Below, one piece after another: positions 17,477 to 26,033 of a stretch of 64,000 bases of DNA. The stretch comes from Bacillus tequilensis KCTC 13622 (GTDB taxonomy: Bacteria > Bacillota > Bacilli > Bacillales > Bacillaceae): positions 186,001 through 250,000 of the forward strand of contig NZ_AYTO01000007.1 of assembly GCF_000507145.1 (NCBI RefSeq). The letters are read 5' to 3'. The notes beneath the pieces are model-generated. The model was not told where the DNA came from, ran no database searches, and saw only the letters and a program-made list of their open reading frames with translations. Position numbers and translations under genes: made by a program. The number at the start of each line of letters is the position of its first letter. The first letter of the stretch is position 1.

Positions 17477-18680
17477 TTTCTTTACAATAGGCTGCCACGA
17501 CAGATATGTAACACTTCTCCACAGCCACTCAAGCGGTCCCATCCGAAATATCCGAAGCCAAAGGTGGCTGAAGACCATTTGAACGGCACAAACAGCAATC
17601 GTAATGAGCACGCCGGCGGCAGGGTACACTTTCCCGTATAACCCCAAGCCGTAATGATAGAATATCCACGTACACACGATAGACTGCATCAGATAATTGG
17701 TAAATGCCATCCGCCCAACAGCGGAGAATGATTGCAGCACTGTTCCCACTCTTGTTTTATGATAAAGAAAAACAACCGTTGTGGCATAGAAAAACATGAG
17801 GAAAGGCGCGCCAATCAGCAAGAATATTTCCTTACCCGTTATACTGTACAGCGCTTGAGCGCCGATGCCGATGACTAGCCCAGCCAGCCACATTCTTTTT
17901 AAGCCTTTACGATGCTTTCCGGGTTCATGCAAATATCGTGACTTCGCCGCAGCGGCTCCCAGCAAAAACATGCTGAAATAAGGAATGGATGCAAAGAAGA
18001 AGTTGAGCGGGTTATACGTCAGCATGCCATTCGAAGACATGTAAACAAGACGATCATGGATCCGCTGTTCCGCAATGTCCTTCAAGCCGCCGCTTCCGTA
18101 AACATGGAGCGCTTGTTTTGCCTGCTGGGTTATCGCTTGTGCCCATTCCTGTCCGTTTGATTGATCAAAGCTGGTCAACATGAACGGAAGCGAAAACAGG
18201 AGATACAAAGAAACCGCCCATATCAGCAATGTTTTCGGCTTTGCTTTTCGAAATAAAAGCAGGACAAAGCCGAGCAAGGCGTATTCCGTTAAAATATCCC
18301 CGTCCCAAATCAAAAAGGCGTGAACCGTTCCAAATAAGAGGAGCGCCGCTAACCTTCTCGCATATAGCGGAACAAACCGCTTCCCTTTGCTTGCGGCCCT
18401 CTCCATCATGACAATCATGCCGAATCCAAATAAAAAGGAAAACAATAAAATACATTTTGTTTGAATGAAAAATGTCAAAATGTCGGCTGCCGCAAAATCA
18501 ACCTCAGACCACTTTTCCGTAAAAAAAATTCTCTTTTCCAAGCATAGACAAATACATATCCGGATAACTGAAGTGTGCCAGATTGACAAATAAGATGCCG
18601 AAAATCGCCATTCCCCTCAGCATTTCCAGAACGCCAATCCGCTCATTTGTTAAAGTCGGCTGTAATGAAGACATAGCCAT
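17465..18680 (-). pseudogene. yxaH: YxaH, DUF418-type membrane protein, broken by a frameshift in a homopolymer
   Basis: The natural start at 18678-18680 (AAGGAGCG upstream) gives MAMSSLQPTLTNERIGVLEMLRGMAIFGILFVN..., the usual DUF418 beginning, but the frame hits a stop about 57 codons later. The body continues in another frame (ENFF/TEKWSEVDFAAADILTFFIQTK...) to 17465 with seven or eight membrane helices. The shift lies in a run of eight A on the + strand at 18521-18528; seven would restore one frame of about 405 codons. A shorter product from an internal start would begin with an unconvincing Cys-rich leader. The gene is therefore either a fresh pseudogene, phase variable, or a sequencing artefact. 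Confidence 0.85.
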
Positions 18681-19019
18681 CACGCTCCTTTTTTCTGTAC
18701 CTTAAGGGTATGAAAAAATGAAGCGCAGAAACATCGATTTAGGTGTCAGGCCGGCATGGCAACCTTACAATCCTGTCATCTTAATGTGCAATCAATTTAC
18801 CTATAAACCGCTTCAATTGCTAATTCTTCTTTGCCATTCGGAGTGTACCACCCTTGCAGCTGGAACAGACGTGACGCTGTGTGAAGCACGTGAACATTCC
18901 CTCCTAGGTACGGCGGAGCGACTTATATCAATAAAAAAAGAACCCTGTGAATGTCAAAAAGGCTAAGAACCTTCTGAATGGGGTAAAGGTACAAAAACAG
19001 CGTTCAGGAGGGATTCTTA
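18681..19019. other. Gap with a possible small gene remnant
   Basis: No convincing intact gene. On the minus strand about 41 codons at roughly 18805-18930 read as plausible protein ending LAIEAVYR before a stop, without a start. The + strand ORF at 18718-18966 lacks an SD and resembles no family. In 168, as I recall, qdoI and qdoR lie here; neither is recognisable. Confidence 0.4.
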
Positions 19020-20090
19020 ATGGCAAACGATGATGCAGTCACACATACAGAACAGCTTGAACAGCAGAACCCTGGCATGAACACGAGACTCAAGCTGAAA
19101 AAACTCAAAGATCAAGTGATCGTCATTACCGGCGCTTCAAGCGGAATTGGACTTGTCACTGCGAGAATGGCAGCTGAAAAAGGCGCAAAGGTCGTGGCAG
19201 CAGCGCGAAATGAAGACGCGCTGAAGGAGCTCACTGATGAACTGAAAGAACAAGGATACGACGCCATATGGGTGCAAGCGGATGTCGGAAAAGAAGAAGA
19301 CGTCAACCGCATCGCAGAAACCGCAATCAGCACATTCGGCCGCTTTGACACATGGGTCAACAATGCCGCTGTCTCGATCTTTGGACACGCCATGGACGTC
19401 ACCGTTGATGACATGAAGCGCATGTTCGACACAGATTTCTGGGGACCTGTTTACGGAACAAGAGCAGCCGTCAAACACTACACAAGCAGAGGCGTGCCGG
19501 GTGCACTCATCAATGTGGGAAGCCTGTTCGGCGACAGGGGAACCGTCATTCAATCCACATACGCCTCAGCCAAATTCGCGCTTCACGGCTGGACGGAAAG
19601 CATCCGAATGGAGCTCGAAAAGGAACAGGCGCCCGTCTCGGTTACGCTCATCCATCCGGGCAGAATTGACACGCCTTACAACGAACACGCGCACAGCTGC
19701 CTCGACAAACAGCCGGCGCATTACCGCTCCATGATCTACCCACCCGAAGCGGTCGCTGAAGCCATCCTGTTTGCCGCCGAACATCCGAAGCGCGACATGT
19801 ACATCGGCTCACAGGCAAAAGCATTCGCCATGCTGGGCGCTCTTTTCCCCCGGCTGACTGACAGACTGATGGAAAAAATCATGTACCGCAGCCAGCATGC
19901 CGAAAGACCGTCCAAATCGCGGGAAGAAAGCGCGCTTTATGAAGCGGGGTACGGCATGCATGACAGAGGTACGAATAAAGGCTGGATGCGGTCAAGGAGC
20001 TATTATAAGAAAGCGACAAAACGCCCGATTTTATCTGCGGCTGCAGTGGCCGGACTGTTGGCTTGGGCTGCCGTCAAACGAAGCAGATAA
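19020..20090 (+). CDS. yxnA: YxnA, long SDR-family oxidoreductase
   Basis: The 356-residue protein has an SDR core at about residues 30-230 (ITGASSGIG, NNAAVS, catalytic Ser region NVGSLFG, YASAKFALHG) followed by a C-terminal extension of about 100 residues rich in Arg/Lys. It ends in a short hydrophobic stretch (LSAAAVAGLLAWAAV), so it may associate with the membrane. Start ATG 19020 follows AGGAGGGATTCTTA. The B. subtilis gene belongs to the general stress regulon; GGGTAA at about 18981 could be the -10, but no good -35 was seen. Substrate unknown. Confidence 0.85.
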   Translation: MANDDAVTHTEQLEQQNPGMNTRLKLKKLKDQVIVITGASSGIGLVTARMAAEKGAKVVAAARNEDALKELTDELKEQGYDAIWVQADVGKEEDVNRIAETAISTFGRFDTWVNNAAVSIFGHAMDVTVDDMKRMFDTDFWGPVYGTRAAVKHYTSRGVPGALINVGSLFGDRGTVIQSTYASAKFALHGWTESIRMELEKEQAPVSVTLIHPGRIDTPYNEHAHSCLDKQPAHYRSMIYPPEAVAEAILFAAEHPKRDMYIGSQAKAFAMLGALFPRLTDRLMEKIMYRSQHAERPSKSREESALYEAGYGMHDRGTNKGWMRSRSYYKKATKRPILSAAAVAGLLAWAAVKRSR

Positions 20091-20103
20091 TCTCTGACCA
20101 TAA

Positions 20104-20141
20104 GAAAAACCCATGCTGTTTCATCCAACACATGGGTTTTT
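20104..20141. terminator. Bidirectional hairpin between yxnA and yxaD
   Basis: AAAACCCATG and CATGGGTTTT arms with A and T tracts on either side. Confidence 0.85.
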
Positions 20142-20144
20142 TCA

Positions 20145-20576
20145 TTAATCAATAAAGGCTTTGTTCATACGCTGCAAAAGCTCGCCGAACATCTCTTTTT
20201 CCTTCGCTGACCATTCATTCAGCATTTGTTCATAACGTTCAAGGCGCTTTTGCTTATCCGCTTTTAATGTTTGTTTCCCGAGCTTTGTAATGGTAAACAG
20301 GCTGACTCTGCCATCGGAAGGGTCTGAGAAACGATAGATAAGCTCCTTCGCCTCTAGTGCCGCCGCTTGTCTTGAAAGAGTAGAGATATCCAGTTTAAAC
20401 GAATCGGCCAATTCCTTTACGCGGGCAGGCCCAAACTCATCCAATTGCCTCAGCAATAAGTACGAAGATCTCTCCAACTTCCCTGTTCTCTTCTCTGATT
20501 GATCCAGATACACAGCTCTCCTGATAAAAGTCGTCAGCTCATATTCAATTCGTTCAACTGAATTCTGTTTTTCCAC
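20145..20576 (-). CDS. yxaD: YxaD, MarR-family transcription regulator
   Basis: The 143-residue protein has a MarR winged helix: VKELADSFKLDISTLSRQAAALEAKELIYRFSDPSDGRVSLFTIT, with recognition helix and the wing DPSDGR typical of the family. Start GTG 20574-20576 gives VEKQNSVERIEYEL; longer readings have no SD. It is divergent from the lrgAB-like pair (yxaK-yxaC), which it probably regulates. The intervening DNA (20577-20799) carries ATATACTTGTATAATACAAATGTATAT-like symmetric AT-rich sequences around 20620-20645 suitable for a MarR dimer. Confidence 0.88.
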   Translation of the reverse strand: MEKQNSVERIEYELTTFIRRAVYLDQSEKRTGKLERSSYLLLRQLDEFGPARVKELADSFKLDISTLSRQAAALEAKELIYRFSDPSDGRVSLFTITKLGKQTLKADKQKRLERYEQMLNEWSAKEKEMFGELLQRMNKAFID

Positions 20577-20799
20577 TCGCTCTCGCTCCCCATTCCAATC
20601 TCCGATATTGACAACATCATATATACTTGTATAATACAAATGTATATCAACTGAATAAACTAAATGCATATTACACATTTCATTATTATACTTGTATAGT
20701 ACAATCATATAAAAAGAAAGTAAAGTGATTCCTCAGAACCCGCGTCGAAGCAAGTCACCAGAAAGGAGGAAGCTGTTCGATTTTTAGAGCAGCCTTGAT

Positions 20800-21198
20800 G
20801 TGAAAACCATACGAATTATTTTGCAAGTATTGATATTATATGTATTTTTTATGATCGGGGAAGCCATTCAGCATCTGCTTCATTTACCGGTGTCAGGAAG
20901 CATAGTCGGATTGGTATTGCTGCTGATCTGCCTTGGTCTCCGTATTGTTCCTGTTTCCATTATTGAAGACGGAGCAGGATTTTTATTGTCCTTTCTTCCA
21001 TTATTGTTCATCCCGGCTATGACAGGAGTGATGAAATACCCGTCACTTCTGTCATTAAATGGTTTGATGCTGCTGATTACAGTCGTTCTCAGCACCATCG
21101 TCACGATCAGCGCGGCTGGATTCGCCAGCCAGTTATTGGAGAAAAAAGCAAAAAAACGTGAGGAGAAAGAGAAATGCAGCAAGCATGTATCGCAATGA
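20800..21198 (+). CDS. yxaK: YxaK, CidA/LrgA-type holin-like membrane protein
   Basis: The 132-residue protein has four membrane helices and the LrgA pattern (LLHLPVSGSIVGLVLLLICL, FLLSFLPLLFIPAMTGVM). GTG 20800 is the likely start. Its own SD is poor, with AAAGGAGGA about 30 bases away, so the start is uncertain. The last 25 bases overlap lrgB-like yxaC, implying coupled translation. The pair is known as a holin/antiholin-like or pyruvate-transport-related system in Gram-positive bacteria. Confidence 0.85.
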   Translation: MKTIRIILQVLILYVFFMIGEAIQHLLHLPVSGSIVGLVLLLICLGLRIVPVSIIEDGAGFLLSFLPLLFIPAMTGVMKYPSLLSLNGLMLLITVVLSTIVTISAAGFASQLLEKKAKKREEKEKCSKHVSQ

Positions 21199-21866
21199 TT
21201 ATCATTCTTTTAACAGTTGCCGCTTATGTAGCGATGGTCAAACTCTATAAGCGATTCCCACTTCCATTCCTTATCCCTGTTCTGACAACGACAATATTGA
21301 TTGTCACGGTTTTGATTCTATTCCATGTTTCGTATCAGGACTATATGATCGGGGGAAAATGGATCAATTCTTTGCTTGGGCCGGCTGTTGTGGCGCTGGC
21401 CTATCCGCTTTATAAACAATGGCATATCATTGTCAAACATTGTGTTCCCATCATAGGCGGCGTACTGGTCGGACTAGGCATGGGAATGATCAGCGGGCTG
21501 ATCTTCGCGGAGGCACTCGGGATTGATCATGATCTCTTATTATCCATTCTGCCGAAATCGATCACAACCCCTGTCGCCATCCAAATCGCCGCCGGTCTTG
21601 GCGGTGTCCCTTCCATGACAGTCGTCTTTGTCATGATTGCGGGCTTTTCAGGCGTCATCCTCGGGCCGCTTGTCCTAAAATGGCTTCGCATACGCAGTTC
21701 ACTTGGCCAAGGCATCGCATTAGGAAGCGCCTCCCACGCACTGGGCACCTCAAAAGCATTCGAATACGGAGAACTGGCCGTCTCCATGAGTTCCGTCTCC
21801 ATGACGCTTTGTGCGGTGCTTGGCTCATTCTTCGGCCCGCTCGTCGTCTGGCTGTTTCATATATAA
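21174..21866 (+). CDS. yxaC: YxaC, LrgB/CidB family membrane protein
   Basis: The 230-residue LrgB protein has six or seven helices, the conserved SILPKSITTPVAIQIAAGLGGVPS segment and the GIALGSASHALGTSKA segment, both hallmarks of the family. Its start ATG 21174 lies inside yxaK (25-nt overlap). Together with YxaK it forms a two-part membrane system tied to murein hydrolase control or pyruvate uptake in related organisms. Confidence 0.92.
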   Translation: MQQACIAMIIILLTVAAYVAMVKLYKRFPLPFLIPVLTTTILIVTVLILFHVSYQDYMIGGKWINSLLGPAVVALAYPLYKQWHIIVKHCVPIIGGVLVGLGMGMISGLIFAEALGIDHDLLLSILPKSITTPVAIQIAAGLGGVPSMTVVFVMIAGFSGVILGPLVLKWLRIRSSLGQGIALGSASHALGTSKAFEYGELAVSMSSVSMTLCAVLGSFFGPLVVWLFHI

Positions 21867-21869
21867 TTA

Positions 21870-21902
21870 AGAAAGACTGCCCCGGAGGAGGGCAGTCTTT
21901 TT
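21870..21902 (+). terminator. Terminator after yxaC
   Basis: AAAGACTGCCC and GGGCAGTCTTT with loop GGAGGA-type bases, followed by TTTTT. Confidence 0.85.
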
Positions 21903-21932
21903 TCGGGGATACAAACCGGCCTTTTTGCCTGT

Positions 21933-22433
21933 TTATTTTAGTTCTCCGATATCTCTTAAATATTGTTCACGCTCTTTTTTATCAGGGTATGCGGTTTTGA
22001 TGTATTCTTCTTTTTCTTTCTTGCTGTATTCGCTCCAGTCTGTAAAACGGTTACCTACATCCTCAGGGTAACTCATTCCGTCCACTTTATTGGAATCATA
22101 AATTAAATCTGCGGAGAAGTAAAACTTATCTGGATTGTCATTTATATATCCATTTACAATTATTCTTCCCATTGGGTTTATTTCAATTTTATCCTCGAAG
22201 GTAATTGTTTTAATAAAGTTGTGAATATCTTCTTCCTTAAGATGTTCTTTAATTTTTGGCTTCATCTTTACAGCGTACTCTTCAGCTTTTTCTTGCTCAC
22301 TTTTTTCTTTATTAGTAACGTCTGACGTTTTTACTATTTTATAAGTGAAGCCAATCATTACGATGAACAAAACGATCACATAAGCTAGTAATTTGAATCG
22401 CATTTGTTTTTTCATATTTTTATTTCTTTTCAC
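21933..22433 (-). CDS. Membrane-anchored small protein, paralogue of the next gene; immunity candidate
   Basis: The protein is 160-166 residues: GTG 22433 or the in-frame ATG six codons later. An N-terminal transmembrane helix (FKLLAYVIVLFIVMIGFTY) is followed by a charged, extracytoplasmic domain: EKAEEYAVKMKPKIKEHL, HNFIKTITFEDKIEINPMGRIIVNGYIND, then DLGxRFxDW-type end and KEREQYLRDIGELK. It has no lipobox Cys. The neighbouring gene encodes the same domain, and the two overlap by 14 nt. Cystatin-like small anchored domains of this kind (DUF1433/DUF4467 type) act as immunity proteins beside type VII toxins, so immunity to the divergent lipase-like protein is a reasonable inference. Confidence 0.75.
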   Translation of the reverse strand: MKRNKNMKKQMRFKLLAYVIVLFIVMIGFTYKIVKTSDVTNKEKSEQEKAEEYAVKMKPKIKEHLKEEDIHNFIKTITFEDKIEINPMGRIIVNGYINDNPDKFYFSADLIYDSNKVDGMSYPEDVGNRFTDWSEYSKKEKEEYIKTAYPDKKEREQYLRDIGELK

Positions 22434-22914
22434 CTATGTCTTTTAAATATTGATCACGTTCTTCTTTCGATAAACTATTTAAAAAGTCTTCTTTAACCTC
22501 CTTATCAAAATCATCCCAATTTTCAAATCTATCGCCTAAGTCTTTAGAAAAACTCATGCCATCTACCTTATTGGAATTATAGATTAGATCAGCAGAAAAA
22601 TGAAACTTTTCTGGATCATCGTTGACATAGCCATCTATAATGATTCTCCCCATCGGGTTTATCTCTATTTCTTTTTCAAAGGTTATCGTTTTTATAAAAT
22701 GATGAATGTCTTCTTTCCTTAATTTCTCTTCTACTTTCGGCTTCATTTTTTCTGCATATTCTTCCGCTTTTTCACGATCGCTTTTTTCTTCACTGTTCAT
22801 ATTTTTATTGCCCCCAGTTGTTTCTTTTGTATTGATTTTATAAAAATACAAGCTCCCTGCAATTAAGATAATTATAAGTGCTCCTGTAAACATCAATTTT
22901 TTCTTGGTTATCAT
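22420..22914 (-). CDS. Membrane-anchored small protein, first of two paralogues; immunity candidate
   Basis: The 164-residue protein from ATG 22914 (AAGGATGA upstream; a TTG two codons earlier is also possible) has an N-terminal anchor (KKLMFTGALIIILIAGSLYFY). The outer domain is nearly superimposable on its downstream copy: HHFIKTITFEKEIEINPMGRIIIDGYVNDDP, NSNKVDGMSF and RDQYLKDIGEKK. The gene starts 62 bp from the divergent lipase-like gene, so both sides share one control region. Tandem copies of an immunity gene are common beside toxin loci. Family assignment is by pattern only. Confidence 0.75.
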   Translation of the reverse strand: MITKKKLMFTGALIIILIAGSLYFYKINTKETTGGNKNMNSEEKSDREKAEEYAEKMKPKVEEKLRKEDIHHFIKTITFEKEIEINPMGRIIIDGYVNDDPEKFHFSADLIYNSNKVDGMSFSKDLGDRFENWDDFDKEVKEDFLNSLSKEERDQYLKDIGEKK

Positions 22915-22975
22915 TGGCAATTCATCCTTTTTATTTTATTATACAAGATATGTATAAAGATTAGGAGTGGCATAA

Positions 22976-24439
22976 TTGGCTAAAAATAAGTCTATAAAAA
23001 TTACGGATGAGGATTACAACCGTATATCGAGTGCTGCCTACGATATTCAAAACTATCATATTGGTGAAATTATTTATACTAGCAATGGGCAAAAGCTATA
23101 CGTTATCGATTATAAAAAAACAGATAAGGGCCTTAACGCCCTCACCCTTGTTACTAGAAAGGATTTTCGTAATTCCCATCAAGGCAAACACCCAGAAAAA
23201 ATCCAAAACGCCATCATCGCATACCGTGGATCAGAACCTATCAGTCTCGGCCAATTCCAAGATACAATAAAACAATATCGTGATAAGCGGGAACAGCTAA
23301 TTAAAGAAGTAGAGAAGAAGGGGATCAACATTCCTGAAGATGAAGATGGTTCCTTTTATGACTCAGCAAAAGGGCTTTCTGAATACTCAAATGAGATACT
23401 GCAAGATTGGCTCCATATGGACACTAGTTATTTGGTTGGCAAAAAACCGTTTGATGACGGGACAGAGAACCAGGCGATTCAGGCAGACCAGTATGCAAAA
23501 AAAATACATAAAGACTTTAAAAATGCTGACATTCAAGTCACCGGTCACTCATTAGGCGGTTCTAATGCAAGCTATGCAGTCGTGATGAATGACTTTATCA
23601 AACGCGGTGTTACTTTCGAAAATCCCAACATATATGAAAACCTGCCTGAGGATGTCAAGGCTCGGGCGTTAAAAGGAGATTTCCGCAGCCGTTTAACAGA
23701 ATATATCAATTTAAATGATGGATTATCTTTGCTGAATCGGGATGCTGCTGAAGTAGGTAAAGTGAAGGTGATGTATGACGAGGCTTTGCCGAACGGTGTA
23801 CAAAATAATCGCCTCCCTGATGTAGTGAAGATGTTGGGCCTGGCATTTAAACATTACAACAATCAATCTCTTGATGTCACACTATTTGTCGAAGCCTTGA
23901 TGGGAAGTCACGGTCTGGACCGATATACCTTCAATTCAGATGGCTCTGCCCAAACTGTAGATGATGTGTTAAAAAACAATCCAGAGTTTGCGGTAGCGAT
24001 GCTTAAGCAAATGAAATCAACGAATGTGAAAGCCAATACAGGTGTTTCAATCCTCATTAAGTCACATGTATTGATGAATACAAGCACGCAGTTAAAACAT
24101 ATCGCTGAATCAGAATGGTCTAAGATTATACGCCAAATTGAAAGAATTGATGACAACATAAAGGATTCAATTGAGGATGTCAGAAATATGCATACACGAA
24201 TGGTTGGCTTTGGCACATATGATGAATTATCAATTTCTGATGTCGATGATTTGATCAATAAGATCAAAATGAATAAACCCCATCACCTTTTTTACTCAAA
24301 AGAAAAATATGATCAGGCAGTAGATGCAGCGCTTCATTTACAGCACTTGCTTCAGATGGTGGCAGATGACCTTGGCCATATGGGACATGCTTACCATGAT
24401 GCAGATCTGGCAGCAGCAAGCCGGATGGGGATTTCATAA
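22976..24439 (+). CDS. Lipase-like alpha/beta hydrolase with helical C-terminal part; putative type VII-linked toxin
   Basis: The 487-residue protein starts at TTG 22976 (AGGAGTGG upstream) and has no signal peptide. Residues 1-330 look like a class-3-type lipase domain: IAYRGSEP near 81-88, nucleophile elbow VTGHSLGGS with Ser192, an acidic candidate at Asp248, and His312 in SHGLDRYTF. Residues 340-487 are predicted helical (long amphipathic stretches, LQHLLQMVADDLGHMGHAYHDAD) and end with a Y-x-x-x-D pattern resembling a type VII secretion signal. This order, enzyme first and targeting helices last, is the reverse arrangement described for the S. aureus lipase toxin TslA. Divergent anchored paralogues and a downstream small helical protein fit a toxin-immunity-partner unit. 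Secretion and activity are inferred. Confidence 0.75.
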   Translation: MAKNKSIKITDEDYNRISSAAYDIQNYHIGEIIYTSNGQKLYVIDYKKTDKGLNALTLVTRKDFRNSHQGKHPEKIQNAIIAYRGSEPISLGQFQDTIKQYRDKREQLIKEVEKKGINIPEDEDGSFYDSAKGLSEYSNEILQDWLHMDTSYLVGKKPFDDGTENQAIQADQYAKKIHKDFKNADIQVTGHSLGGSNASYAVVMNDFIKRGVTFENPNIYENLPEDVKARALKGDFRSRLTEYINLNDGLSLLNRDAAEVGKVKVMYDEALPNGVQNNRLPDVVKMLGLAFKHYNNQSLDVTLFVEALMGSHGLDRYTFNSDGSAQTVDDVLKNNPEFAVAMLKQMKSTNVKANTGVSILIKSHVLMNTSTQLKHIAESEWSKIIRQIERIDDNIKDSIEDVRNMHTRMVGFGTYDELSISDVDDLINKIKMNKPHHLFYSKEKYDQAVDAALHLQHLLQMVADDLGHMGHAYHDADLAAASRMGIS

Positions 24440-24453
24440 GGAGAGAAAGAGAC

Positions 24454-24864
24454 ATGGATTTTATGAATAAAAAACCAACAGATGCAGACCGTTTTCTGCA
24501 AAAAGTGACGAACCAGCATTCAAGCACTTCGCTTTTTTCAAATGCCCATATGGCTACATCTGAAATGACACCAGAACAATTGGCGGCGTTCAAAGAGAAG
24601 AAAAGACAAGAACAAAAATTGGCTCTGATGAATTCTATCAAAAAACAACTAAGCTATGCTTTTCAGGAAGACCGTAAGAACTTGTCCTCCATCTATGATG
24701 ACCTTACAGACGCCGAGCAGGCAGTTAAGGCGAAACGGGAACTCCTGGACCATTATATGTCAGGAAAAGCGATAGACAGTGTCACTGATAAAATGAAAGA
24801 TCAGCTTTCATTTGATAAAGTTCGTTCCGACGTCTCGAGTTTGATAAATTCGATCGGATTATAA
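24454..24864 (+). CDS. Small helical protein paired with the lipase-like gene
   Basis: The 136-residue protein starts at ATG 24454 behind AAGGAGAGAAAGA, 14 bp after the lipase-like gene. It is hydrophilic and almost wholly helical (FKEKKRQEQKLALMNSIKKQL, AEQAVKAKRELLDHYM), without a signal peptide or Cys. Tight coupling suggests a chaperone or secretion partner for the upstream protein, as seen for helical-hairpin partners of type VII substrates. No family is recognised with certainty. Confidence 0.7.
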   Translation: MDFMNKKPTDADRFLQKVTNQHSSTSLFSNAHMATSEMTPEQLAAFKEKKRQEQKLALMNSIKKQLSYAFQEDRKNLSSIYDDLTDAEQAVKAKRELLDHYMSGKAIDSVTDKMKDQLSFDKVRSDVSSLINSIGL

Positions 24865-24875
24865 TGGTTCATTAG

Positions 24876-24906
24876 AAAAAGCAGACTGCCATCAGTCTGC
24901 TTTTTC
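24876..24906. terminator. Terminator between the helical-protein gene and yxaB
   Basis: AAAAAGCAGACTG and CAGTCTGCTTTTT around CCAT, usable in both directions. Confidence 0.85.
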
Positions 24907-24908
24907 TT

Positions 24909-25940
24909 CTATGATTTAAAAAATTCAACCAACGGCTGAAAGTCCTTAGACAAATCAACGTCATTCGGCTCGGCTTGCAGCAGGCGGCCGATCATGCGCT
25001 CCAGCTCCTCAACATCGTTTTGATCCGTATACTCAATGAAGTTTAAGCTTTCGAGCCAATCCCGGTACGAATGTTTGGCTTTGCCGTAGCTGTTGCCAAA
25101 GACGAGGCAAGGTGTTTTGGTGATTATGGAGAAAATCATTGCGTGTAGGCGGTCAGTGATGACCAATTTACTTGAACCGATGCGGTCCAGCATCTCCATA
25201 AAATGCTTTTCACGGTCGGCGTAATCGATGGTGTCGACCGTATCCAGCACCGTATCGGTACGCTCCGTGTAAGTCGTTTGTTCTGCCCATTTCTTCATCT
25301 GTGAAATAAAATCTTCGTCGGTCACTTTCTCCTTATCGGCTCTTAAAATAAAGAGAACGCCGTCCCGCTCGAGCTCTTTCGGCACAATATCCAAGGAGAG
25401 CACCATATCCGGCGTAAAGATCACATTGGAGTTGAAGGTCTGGTTTACAACATCAAGCGTCTGCGTCTCGCGCGCGGCAATCGTTAAGTTTGGATTTTGA
25501 TGGTACGCGTCCTGCGTTTTCTTCTTTTCTTGATTGCCTTCCTCCGTATCTTCAAAATAAACGGACTGCGGGAGAGAAATCGATTTGTAGTCCTTAAACG
25601 CCGAGAAGACCTTTCTTCTGTCTTCCTCAATATCGAGATAAAGGTTTCCTAAATTCCCTCCGCCTGTAAAGCAGACAATATCGTCTTCACGGATAATCTC
25701 CTTCACCAGTTCAATGCCCTCATCCGTCGCATAATCCATAATTTCAATGTATTCATAATACGGAAAACGGTTTTTGATAAACTTCTCTTCCGCATACGCA
25801 ATCGCCTGGTCACCGATATTTGTGTAACTCGGGGAACCGAACAAAAATACTTTTCGTTTATCATTTAACAAGGCTTCTGGTTCTACGTTTGGTGCTATGC
25901 CTTTTACGAGTTTTTTACCTTTGATTTCCTGTACTGTCAT
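24909..25940 (-). CDS. yxaB: YxaB, polysaccharide pyruvyl transferase family protein
   Basis: The 343-residue protein starts at ATG 25938-25940 (MTVQEIKGKKLVKG) with GGAGGACAAAG upstream. It is of the pyruvyl transferase family (PF04230): GSPSYTNIGDQAIAYAEEKFI near the N-terminus, FTGGGNLG, and the C-terminal signature SSKLVITDRLHAMIFSIITKTPCLVFGN. The family adds pyruvate ketals to surface glycans using PEP; B. subtilis yxaB is stress-induced and of unknown acceptor. It lies 94 bp downstream of glxK on the same strand. A second, longer member of the family is at 35111-36463. Confidence 0.92.
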   Translation of the reverse strand: MTVQEIKGKKLVKGIAPNVEPEALLNDKRKVFLFGSPSYTNIGDQAIAYAEEKFIKNRFPYYEYIEIMDYATDEGIELVKEIIREDDIVCFTGGGNLGNLYLDIEEDRRKVFSAFKDYKSISLPQSVYFEDTEEGNQEKKKTQDAYHQNPNLTIAARETQTLDVVNQTFNSNVIFTPDMVLSLDIVPKELERDGVLFILRADKEKVTDEDFISQMKKWAEQTTYTERTDTVLDTVDTIDYADREKHFMEMLDRIGSSKLVITDRLHAMIFSIITKTPCLVFGNSYGKAKHSYRDWLESLNFIEYTDQNDVEELERMIGRLLQAEPNDVDLSKDFQPLVEFFKS

Positions 25941-26033
25941 GTCTTTGTCCTCCTTCTGGGATGAATGTCTCATTGTGCGGTTAACTATCTCTACCCAAAA
26001 AGGAGGATGGCTATGCATCGGCGTGTGCGCCTG

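Noticed and set aside
18830..18860. GGGTGGTAC-like sequence on the minus strand resembling a T-box
   Set aside because: No specifier stem, no antiterminator structure and no downstream aminoacyl or biosynthetic gene.
18718..18966. + strand ORF of 82 codons between yxaH and yxnA
   Set aside because: No ribosome-binding site, composition unlike a protein, and a better though fragmentary reading exists on the other strand.
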